64,000 nucleotides of DNA from Perlucidibaca sp. (GTDB lineage Bacteria; Pseudomonadota; Gammaproteobacteria; Pseudomonadales; Moraxellaceae): assembly GCA_023265995.1 (NCBI GenBank), contig JAHFSA010000006.1:62001-126000 (forward strand), written 5' to 3'. The translations under genes were made by a program, and so were the position numbers. Below the pieces are notes generated by a model. That model saw only the letters and a list, made by a program, of their open reading frames with translations. It had not been told where the DNA came from and did no database searches. Below are positions 56,021 to 64,000 of the stretch, piece by piece; the stretch's first letter is position 1, and the number at the start of each line of letters is the position of its first letter.

Positions 56021-56944
56021 TCATTGTGCGCCAGCGACTGCACGTATGCCACTGAGGTGGCGCTGACTGGTTTCACGGATGGTCACCAGCAGATCCTGCA
56101 CATACGGGCGCTCGCGCTCATCCTCGCGCAGCGCCGCATACAGGGTGCACCAGACGCCGCTGCCCAGCGCCCGCGTGCGCACCCAGCCCCTGCCGACGTA
56201 CTCGGCTGCCGCCCAGCTCGGCAGCGCGCAGACGCCGCGCCCGCTCGCCACCAGCTGCACCATCATGAGCGTGAGCTCGGTATGACGCATGGCGGCCGGC
56301 ACGACTCCGGCCGGCGTCAGGAAGTGCTGGAACACGTCGAGACGCTCGGGATCGACCGGATAGGTGATCAGGGTTTCGCCGGCCAGGTCTTCCGGGCCGA
56401 TCACGGCCTTGTCGTTGAGCGGATGGTCATTGCCAAGCACCAGCACCGACTCGTACTGGAACAGCGGCTCGAAGCACAACCCGCCATGGCGACCGGGATT
56501 GGAAGTCACCACGCAGTCGAGCTGGCCCTCCTGCAAGGCATCCTGGGCATCGCCATGAAAGCCGCTCTGGAAGTCCAGCTCGACCTCCGGCCAGTGCTGA
56601 CGAAAGCTGTTGATGGTCGGCATCAGCCACTCGAAGCAGCTGTGGCACTCGATGGCCATGATCAGGCGCCCGGCCTGGCCCAGGCTGAGCTTGCCGATAT
56701 CGCGCTCGGCCTGGCGCAATGCCGGCAGCACGACATCGGCCAGCGTGAGCAGACGCTCGCCGACCTGGGTGAAGCGTGGCGGCCGGGTCTTGCGGATCAG
56801 CACCGGCGCATCAAGGTCGGACTCCAGCTCGCGCAGCTGATGCGACAGCGCCGACTGCGTCAGGAACAGGCGCTCGGAGGCGGCCGCCAGCGAGCCGGCC
56901 TCCTGGATGGCCTTGAGCGTGCGGAGCTGGCGGATATCGATCAT
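56021..56944 (-). CDS. metR: LysR-type regulator of methionine synthesis
   Basis: 307-residue LysR-family activator. The wHTH IDIRQLRTLKAIQEAGSLAAASERLFLTQSALSHQLRELE matches MetR. The effector domain holds AIECHSCFEWLMP, ITYPVDPERLDVFQHFLTPAGV and LMMVQLVASGRGVCALPSW, with clear similarity to E. coli MetR throughout. The start at ATG 56944 matches that protein's N-terminus; ATGs at 56950 and 56971 are further upstream. It is divergent from metE, and known MetR proteins respond to homocysteine to activate metE. Confidence 0.95.
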   Translation of the reverse strand: MIDIRQLRTLKAIQEAGSLAAASERLFLTQSALSHQLRELESDLDAPVLIRKTRPPRFTQVGERLLTLADVVLPALRQAERDIGKLSLGQAGRLIMAIECHSCFEWLMPTINSFRQHWPEVELDFQSGFHGDAQDALQEGQLDCVVTSNPGRHGGLCFEPLFQYESVLVLGNDHPLNDKAVIGPEDLAGETLITYPVDPERLDVFQHFLTPAGVVPAAMRHTELTLMMVQLVASGRGVCALPSWAAAEYVGRGWVRTRALGSGVWCTLYAALREDERERPYVQDLLVTIRETSQRHLSGIRAVAGAQ

Positions 56945-56988
56945 GACCATCTCATCATTAGAAATTCTCACCTATTCTTGTAAAAAAA

Positions 56989-57001
56989 TGAGTTTGTTTC
57001 A
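56989..57001 (+). promoter_or_regulatory. candidate MetR-binding site
   Basis: TGAGTTTGTTTCA differs in one base from the known MetR pattern TGAA-N5-TTCA. It overlaps a TTTGTT/AACAAA inverted repeat (56993-57006). Located between the divergent metR and metE starts. Confidence 0.55.
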
Positions 57002-57054
57002 ACAAATAGCGCGTCGCACACTGCCTGCCTGAACACAGACCTCAGGTATCAACC

Positions 57055-59388
57055 ATGCAAGCACACATCCCGGGCTTCCCGCGCATCGGCGCCGCCCGCG
57101 AACTGAAAGTCGTCCTCGAAGCCTACTGGGCCGGCAAGATCGAGCGCGCCGAACTGGAACAGACCGCGCGCAAGCTGCGCGCACGTCACTGGGCACAGCA
57201 GCGCGACGCCGGACTCGACTTCGTCAGCGTCGGCGACTTCGCCTACTACGATCAGGTGCTCAACACCTCGGCCCTGGTCGGCGCCATTCCGGCACGCTTC
57301 CAGGCCCACACAGGGCAGCATCAGGCCGGCAGCCGCGACGTCGATCTCGACACCCTGTTCCTGATGGCGCGCGGCCGCTCGCGCTGCGGCTGTGACGCTC
57401 CCGCCGCCGAAATGACCAAGTGGTTCGACAGCAACTACCACTATCTGGTGCCGGAGCTGAGCGCCGACCAGCAGTTCGCGCTGTCCTCGCAACACCTCTT
57501 CGAGGAGGTGCGCGAAGCCCATGCCCTGGGCCACCGGGTCAAGGCCGTGATCATCGGTCCGCTGACCTGGCTCTGGCTGAGCAAGGCCCATGGCGACAGC
57601 TTCGATCGCCTGAGCCTGCTCGACCGTCTGCTGCCGGTCTATGTGCAGATACTGCAGGGCCTGGCCAACCTCGGCGTGAGCTGGGTGCAGATCGACGAGC
57701 CCATCCTCTCGCTCGACCTGCCGGCGGCCTGGCAGGCGGCCTTCGAGTCGGCCTACAACCGCCTGCAGACGCGCAGCGTGAACATCCTGCTCGCCACCTA
57801 CTTCGGCCCGCTCGATGACAATCTCTGGCTGGCCACGCGCCTGCCGGTCGCCGGCCTGCACATCGACGTCACCCGCAGTGGCGAGGAATGGCGCCGCGTC
57901 ATCGACAACCTGTCGGAGTACAAGGTGCTCTCGCTGGGCCTGGTCGATGCCCGCAACATCTGGCGCGCCGATCTCGAACGCCTCGCCGGCATAGCCCGCG
58001 AAGCCCATGCCCGTCTCGGCGAGCGCCTCTGGGTCGCGAGCTCGGCCTCGCTGCAGCACGTCCCCGTCGACCTCCGCAACGAAACCGGACTGCCGGCGGA
58101 AGTACTGTCCTGGCTGGCCTTCGCCGTGCAGAAGCTCGACGAAGTGCAGACCCTGCGCCTGGCCGTCACAGCGCCTGACAGCACCGCCGTGCATGATGCC
58201 CTCGCCGCTTCGGCACAGGCACTGGAAAGTCGCCGACAGGCCGCCTGGCGGCGCAACGATGGCGTCCGCGCCCGCATCGCCTCGCTGACTGCCGCCGACA
58301 GCGTGCGTGCGCCCTTCGCCGAGCGCGCCCGCCGCCAGCAGGAGCTTCTGCAACTGCCGCCGCTGCCGACCACCACCATCGGCTCCTTCCCGCAGACCAC
58401 GGAAATCCGTCAGGCGAGAGCCGCCTTCAAGGCCGGCCGCATAGGCAGCTCGGAGTACGAGCACGCCATGCGTGCCTTCGTCGCCGAATCGGTGCAGGTA
58501 CAGGAAGACCTCGGCCTCGACGTGCTGGTGCACGGCGAGCCTGAACGCAACGACATGGTCGAGTATTTCGGCGAACAGCTGCAGGGCTTCCTGTTCACCC
58601 GCAACGGCTGGGTGCAGAGCTATGGCAGCCGCTGCGTGAAGCCACCCGTCATCGTCGGCGACATCAGCCGACCGGCACCGATGACGGTGGCCTGGGCGCA
58701 GTTCGCGCAGTCGCTGACGAAGAAGCCGATGAAGGGCATGCTGACCGGCCCGGTCACCATCCTGTGCTGGTCGTTCCCGCGTGATGACCTCGCGCGCGAA
58801 ACCATCGCGCAGCAGATCGCGCTCGCCATCCGTGACGAAGTCGTCGACCTCGAAGCCGCCGGCATACCCATCATCCAGATCGACGAGCCGGCCTTCCGCG
58901 AAGGCCTGCCGCTGCGCAAGGCCGCCCAAGGCGACTACTGGCGCTGGGCCGTCGAAGCCTTCCGCCTGTCCGCCAGCGGTGTGCGCAGCGGAACGCAGAT
59001 CCACACCCACATGTGCTACTCGGACTTCAACGACTGCATACGCCAGATCGCCGCCATGGACGCCGACGTCATCACCATCGAAACGGCGCGCTCGGCCATG
59101 GAACTGCTCAAGGTGTTCAACGAGTTCAGCTACCCCAATGCCATCGGCCCGGGCGTCTACGACATCCACTCGCCGCGCGTGCCGGGCGCGGGCGCCATGA
59201 AGCATCTGCTCGATGAAGCCCTGCGCTGGATCCCGGTCGAACGCCTCTGGGTCAATCCGGACTGCGGCCTGAAGACGCGCGGCTGGCCTGAGGTGAAGGC
59301 GGCACTGGCGGAGATGGTGCAGGCCACGCAGAGCCTGCGCGCGGAGCTGTCGGCCGAGCAGTCAGTGTCACAGGAAGTCACGGCCTGA
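57055..59388 (+). CDS. metE: cobalamin-independent methionine synthase
   Basis: 777-residue zinc enzyme transferring a methyl group from 5-methyltetrahydropteroyl-triglutamate to homocysteine. N-terminal half: IPGFPRIGAARELKVVLEAYWAGKI. Catalytic half: PTTTIGSFPQTTEIRQARAAF, VLVHGEPERNDMVEYF, MLTGPVTILCWSFPRDD, QIDEPAFREGLPL, the zinc ligands in HTHMCYSDFND (His and Cys) and WVNPDCGLKTRGW (Cys). AGGT lies eight bases before the ATG. The next gene is convergent; a strong shared terminator ends it. Confidence 0.98.
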   Translation: MQAHIPGFPRIGAARELKVVLEAYWAGKIERAELEQTARKLRARHWAQQRDAGLDFVSVGDFAYYDQVLNTSALVGAIPARFQAHTGQHQAGSRDVDLDTLFLMARGRSRCGCDAPAAEMTKWFDSNYHYLVPELSADQQFALSSQHLFEEVREAHALGHRVKAVIIGPLTWLWLSKAHGDSFDRLSLLDRLLPVYVQILQGLANLGVSWVQIDEPILSLDLPAAWQAAFESAYNRLQTRSVNILLATYFGPLDDNLWLATRLPVAGLHIDVTRSGEEWRRVIDNLSEYKVLSLGLVDARNIWRADLERLAGIAREAHARLGERLWVASSASLQHVPVDLRNETGLPAEVLSWLAFAVQKLDEVQTLRLAVTAPDSTAVHDALAASAQALESRRQAAWRRNDGVRARIASLTAADSVRAPFAERARRQQELLQLPPLPTTTIGSFPQTTEIRQARAAFKAGRIGSSEYEHAMRAFVAESVQVQEDLGLDVLVHGEPERNDMVEYFGEQLQGFLFTRNGWVQSYGSRCVKPPVIVGDISRPAPMTVAWAQFAQSLTKKPMKGMLTGPVTILCWSFPRDDLARETIAQQIALAIRDEVVDLEAAGIPIIQIDEPAFREGLPLRKAAQGDYWRWAVEAFRLSASGVRSGTQIHTHMCYSDFNDCIRQIAAMDADVITIETARSAMELLKVFNEFSYPNAIGPGVYDIHSPRVPGAGAMKHLLDEALRWIPVERLWVNPDCGLKTRGWPEVKAALAEMVQATQSLRAELSAEQSVSQEVTA

Positions 59389-59403
59389 GATTGCCCGCCC
59401 TGA

Positions 59404-59446
59404 AATGCAAAGGCCCCGCACTCGTCAGAGGCGGGGCCTTTGCATT
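59404..59446. terminator. bidirectional terminator between metE and fadH
   Basis: 16-bp perfect arms (59404-59419 and 59431-59446), 11-nt loop, with A-rich and T-rich ends that place GCAAAGG/CCTTTGC at the base. Shared by two convergent genes. Confidence 0.85.
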
Positions 59447-59480
59447 GGTCAGGTCCGGTCGCTGACGCGACCGGCGAACA

Positions 59481-61547
<2,067 letters not shown>

Positions 61548-61560
61548 TTAACGGCGTTAA
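61548..61560. promoter_or_regulatory. candidate TetR operator, TTAAC-GGC-GTTAA palindrome
   Basis: Perfect 5-bp half-sites with a 3-bp centre, 46 bp upstream of the fadH ATG and 11 bp before the TetR start. The position fits autoregulation and fadH repression by the neighbouring TetR protein. Confidence 0.5.
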
Positions 61561-61570
61561 GATAACAGCG

Positions 61571-62239
61571 ATGGGCAGCATGTCAAGACCTCACAATACA
61601 CAAGGGAAAGCCGCATATCACCATGGCGACCTCCGCCGCAGCCTGATCGACAACGCTCTGGAGCTGATCCGGGACAACGGCATCGAAGGTCTCAGCCTGC
61701 GCAAGCTGGCCGAACGCGTGGGCGTTTCGCAGACCGCGCTCTACCATTACTTCAAGGACAAGCAGGATCTGCTGCTGGCCATCGGCGAAACCGTGGTCGA
61801 GCAATTCACCCAGACGCTGATCGACAGCATCACCGATCAGCCCACAGGCAAGCAGCTCGAAGCCTTTGTCGTTGCCTACATCCGCTATGCCCGCGAGAAC
61901 CCGGAGCTCTACGAGCTGCTGCTCGGCCGCACAACCTGGAAGAATGCCCGTCCGCATGCCTTCCACCAGACCGCGCGTCACAGCATCCGCCGCTTCGGCG
62001 ACGTGCTGCAGGGCCTGCAGCAGAACGGCGCCCTGTCTGCCGACATCGACACCCTGCGCCTGGTCCAGGTCAGCTGGGCCACCCTGCACGGCCTCTGTCG
62101 CATGTACAACGACGGCCTCGCCTTCACGCCGGAAACCATCGAAGACATCGCCCGTTACGCCGCCACGCTGTTGCAGCAGACCGTGGCACGCAACGCTCCG
62201 GCACCAGGCAGCCGGGAAACAGATCGTTCGGTGCGGTGA
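61571..62239 (+). CDS. TetR-family transcriptional regulator
   Basis: 222 residues. N-terminal HTH: GDLRRSLIDNALELIRDNGIEGLSLRKLAERVGVSQTALYHYFKDKQDLLLAIGE, a standard TetR DNA-binding domain. The rest fits a ligand-binding domain of the WHG type. ATGs at 61571 and 61580 both fit. Divergent from fadH, so it probably controls that gene in response to a fatty acyl-CoA; this is inferred. Confidence 0.92.
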   Translation: MGSMSRPHNTQGKAAYHHGDLRRSLIDNALELIRDNGIEGLSLRKLAERVGVSQTALYHYFKDKQDLLLAIGETVVEQFTQTLIDSITDQPTGKQLEAFVVAYIRYARENPELYELLLGRTTWKNARPHAFHQTARHSIRRFGDVLQGLQQNGALSADIDTLRLVQVSWATLHGLCRMYNDGLAFTPETIEDIARYAATLLQQTVARNAPAPGSRETDRSVR

Positions 62240-62297
62240 ATGACTGCATGGTCAGCGACATGCTAGGGTGCCCGCCGAACCATTTCCGGAGCCCGCC

Positions 62298-62996
62298 ATG
62301 ACCGCCGCCCTGCCCCACACCTCGCCCGCCACCATGAGCCTGGAAACCGCCCTGCGCGAGCGCCGCTCGGTACGCGGCTACCTGCCCGAACCGGTGCCCG
62401 AGGCCGTGCTGCAGGAGGTCTTTGCCCTCGCCCAGCTCTCGCCCTCGAACTGCAATGTGCAACCCTGGGAGGTCTACGTCGCCTCCGGCGCCACCCGCGA
62501 CGAGCTGCGCCGCCGCTTCATGGCGGGAGTCAGCAGCGGCAAGGCCATGACTCCGGATGCCGGCTTCATGCCCGCGGTGACCGGCGATCACCGCACCCGC
62601 CAGGTCGATTGCGCCCAGGCCCTCTACGGCGCCATGGGCATAGAGCGCGGCGACAAGATGGGCCGCATGAACGCCACCCTGCGCAACTTCGCGCTGTTCG
62701 ATGCCCCGCATGTCTGCTTCCTCGGCATGCGCCGCGAATACGGCATCCCCATGGCGCTGGACGTGGGCATGTACGCCCAGTCGCTGATGCTGGTCATGAC
62801 CGCGCACGGCATCGGCTCCTGTGCCCAGGGCTCCATGGGTTATTACCCGGATGACGTGCGCGAGCTCTTCGGCATCAGTGACGACATCGCCATCCTGTTC
62901 GGCATTTCCTTCGGATATGAAGACACCACGGTGGTAGCGAACAACGCGCGCACGACCCGCGCGGCGCTGCAGGAGAACGTGCACATCAAGAGCTGA
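62298..62996 (+). CDS. nitroreductase family protein
   Basis: 232-residue FMN-dependent nitroreductase-fold enzyme. ALRERRSVRGYLPEPVPEAVLQEVFALAQLSPSNCNVQPW is the FMN-binding opening; ALDVGMYAQSLMLVMTAHGIGSC is a second core helix pair. Physiological substrate unknown; such enzymes reduce quinones, nitroaromatics or enones. GGAG lies six bases before the ATG at 62298. Last gene before the tRNA and integrated element. Confidence 0.92.
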   Translation: MTAALPHTSPATMSLETALRERRSVRGYLPEPVPEAVLQEVFALAQLSPSNCNVQPWEVYVASGATRDELRRRFMAGVSSGKAMTPDAGFMPAVTGDHRTRQVDCAQALYGAMGIERGDKMGRMNATLRNFALFDAPHVCFLGMRREYGIPMALDVGMYAQSLMLVMTAHGIGSCAQGSMGYYPDDVRELFGISDDIAILFGISFGYEDTTVVANNARTTRAALQENVHIKS

Positions 62997-63048
62997 GGCC
63001 CGACAGGCGCAGGCTCACACGGGGCTGTCCGCCCCGCCGGCCTGCCGC

Positions 63049-63054
63049 TATACT
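63049..63054 (+). promoter_or_regulatory. -10 element upstream of the split tRNA gene
   Basis: TATACT, 50 bp before the tRNA 5' end, with a poor -35. A 12-pair hairpin (63070-63095) lies between it and the tRNA, within the likely leader or the nitroreductase tail. Confidence 0.45.
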
Positions 63055-63103
63055 GCGGCACTTCATGAACACGCCTGGCGGCTCCGCCGGGCGTGCCAGC
63101 TAC

Positions 63104-63145
63104 GGGCCTGTAGCTCAGTTGGTTAGAGCAGAGGACTCATAATCC
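63104..63145 (+). tRNA. tRNA with CAU anticodon (Met or Ile2), 5' part only, disrupted after the anticodon
   Basis: GGGCCTG acceptor strand, TA, D-arm GCTC-AGTTGGTTA-GAGC, anticodon stem GAGGA and loop CTCATAA with anticodon CAT at 63138-63140, then the stem's return strand begins TCC and diverges. No T-arm (GTTCGAAT-like) or acceptor complement CAGGCCC follows in the next 180 bp. The 3' half is therefore separated from this 5' half by the element to the right. CAU could mean elongator Met or Ile2 (lysidine-modified). As it stands it would not produce a tRNA. Confidence 0.8.
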
Positions 63146-63328
63146 CCTAAAGTGGCATTTTCAACGCTTTTGATTTCGCTCACATTTCACGCTATATTCG
63201 TCATAAGTAATTGATATTTAATTGCTTATTTCTACGACGAAGCGCTCCTGACTACGACAGCCTACGCCCCAATCTGTAGCCTAGAAGTAGCCCGGTGTAG
63301 CCTGGATGTAGCCTAGGAGCACCCGAAA
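63146..63328 (+). other. left end of the integrated element, non-coding and AT-rich
   Basis: 183 bp between the broken tRNA and the integrase. It is A+T-rich compared with the host. It contains an imperfect inverted repeat ATAAGTAATT/AATTGCTTAT (63203-63229) and four GTAGCC copies. Probably the attachment region and integrase promoter. No gene seen. Confidence 0.6.
63276..63313 (+). repeat. four GTAGCC direct repeats phased at 10-11 bp
   Basis: Copies begin at 63276, 63287, 63297 and 63308, spacing 11, 10 and 11 bp, so all face the same side of the helix. They end 15 bp before the integrase ATG and could be integrase arm-binding or autoregulatory sites. Confidence 0.6.
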
Positions 63329-64000
63329 ATGCCCAAGCTCACGCAGTCGTTCGTCAAGGCCGCCACCCTGTCCGAGGGTGAGACACAACGCTTCTTCATG
63401 GATGACGAATTGACCGGATTCGGTCTGCGCGTCTCTCCCACCAAGAAGTCCTTCTACCTGCAGATGCGTCTCGGCAACCGGGTCGTCAAACGACGGCTGG
63501 GTGAGAGCGGATTGATGTCGGTGGATCAGGCACGCAAGGCAGCGCTCGTTCTGAAAGCACAGCTGCTGCAAGGCCAAGATCCGTATGCCGAGCGTCAGCG
63601 TGTAGCACGATCCACCACTCTTGGCGACCTGTTCGATGAGTACGCTCGGGAGGTGTCACACAAGCCGGTCACCCGAGTGAGCATCGCGCGCTGCAAAAAG
63701 AAATTCGATGCGCTCACCGGCACGGCCTACAAGACCATGCCCAACAGCCGCAGCGCCGAGAAAATCGAACTGGTGCCCATCAAGCTCGCCAGCTGGCTGC
63801 AGCGCCCGTATCAGGACATAAGTCAGGATGAGGTACTGGCGCGCTTCGACGCGCTCTCGCGCATGGTGCCGGCACGCAAGCTGAGCGCCACGCCGCAGCC
63901 CATCGTGCGCACCACCAATCAGGCGTTCAAGTATCTGCAAGCGGCCTACAACTACGCCATCAACAAGCAAGGGCTGGGTCGCTCGGGCTTCGAGAATCCG
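63329..64000 (+). CDS. tyrosine recombinase/integrase (partial, runs off the right edge)
   Basis: 224 residues visible. N-terminal arm-binding domain of the DUF4102 type (ELTGFGLRVSPTKKSFYLQMRLG; VDQARKAALVLKAQLLQGQDP), then a SAM-like core-binding domain (TLGDLFDEYAREV; later TTNQAFKYLQAAYNYAINK). The catalytic domain with R-H-R-Y is beyond the window. AGGAG lies nine bases before the ATG at 63329. Such integrases commonly target tRNA genes, which fits its place beside the broken tRNA. Likely a phage or genomic-island integrase. Confidence 0.92.
   Translation, partial: MPKLTQSFVKAATLSEGETQRFFMDDELTGFGLRVSPTKKSFYLQMRLGNRVVKRRLGESGLMSVDQARKAALVLKAQLLQGQDPYAERQRVARSTTLGDLFDEYAREVSHKPVTRVSIARCKKKFDALTGTAYKTMPNSRSAEKIELVPIKLASWLQRPYQDISQDEVLARFDALSRMVPARKLSATPQPIVRTTNQAFKYLQAAYNYAINKQGLGRSGFENP

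Noticed and set aside
56945-57054. Riboswitch in front of metE
   Set aside because: The leader is too short for SAM or cobalamin riboswitches; a MetR-type box explains control better.
57049-59205. 718-codon antisense frame over metE
   Set aside because: Shadow of metE, no motifs.

Overview
The window is high-GC chromosomal DNA from a gammaproteobacterium. Gene order matches the pseudomonad pattern in several places: lptD-surA-pdxA-ksgA-apaG-apaH, rpsU-yqeY-dnaG-rpoD, rpe-gph-trpE / trpGDC / osmC-like / coq7 / HIT, and glnE-ilvE followed by LPS-type genes. Genus cannot be fixed from the sequence; Pseudomonadales-like is an inference from synteny. Proteins are densely packed, often with ATGA or TGATG overlaps.

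Layout. (1) 1-7912, minus strand: a truncated GT4 glycosyltransferase, a polysaccharide deacetylase and an ELM1-family protein, then ilvE, glnE and an O-antigen ligase. (2) 8055-24204: a surface-polysaccharide locus, probably O-antigen. It has a WbaP-type initiating transferase, a Wzm/Wzt ABC exporter whose Wzt carries a C-terminal extension, a TylF-type methyltransferase, five glycosyltransferase genes (two of them GT8-like paralogs, one a two-domain protein), an NAD-dependent epimerase, and three acyl-modification modules (LbH acetyltransferase, MBOAT plus SGNH partner, acyltransferase-3). Parts of it are richer in A+T than the flanks. (3) 24387-26089: glnA with a near-consensus sigma-54 promoter and two NtrC-like boxes; glnE, which adenylylates GlnA, is in region 1. 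(4) 26242-33640: HIT protein, coq7, OsmC-like protein, trpCDG, a small membrane-protein gene, trpE with a short Trp-codon leader peptide (trpL), gph and rpe. (5) 33696-46835: the murU-amgK cell-wall recycling pair, then lptD-surA, an inserted KdpD/KdpE-like pair, pdxA-ksgA-apaG-apaH-cca and a pteridine-reductase-like SDR. (6) 46838-54108: folB, plsY, a 116-bp inverted-repeat element, tsaD, and the macromolecular synthesis operon rpsU-yqeY-dnaG-rpoD. (7) 54149-62996: hydrolase and SDR, divergent metR/metE, divergent fadH/TetR, nitroreductase. (8) 63104-64000: a CAU-anticodon tRNA gene that is broken just after the anticodon loop, followed by AT-rich sequence, phased GTAGCC repeats and a tyrosine integrase running off the right edge. 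This is the left boundary of an integrated element.

How the genes fit together. The polysaccharide locus can initiate (WbaP-like), extend (GTs), cap and decorate (methyl- and acyltransferases), export (Wzm/Wzt) and ligate (WaaL-like) a glycan. lptD and surA place the finished LPS in the outer membrane. Nitrogen control is represented by GlnE, GlnA and the sigma-54/NtrC promoter. The most unusual items are the split tRNA at the element boundary, the trpL leader, the two-domain glycosyltransferase, the short KdpD-like kinase with a possible 11-bp-phased operator, and the 32-bp-arm inverted repeat between plsY and tsaD. No CRISPR array, rRNA or IS element was seen.
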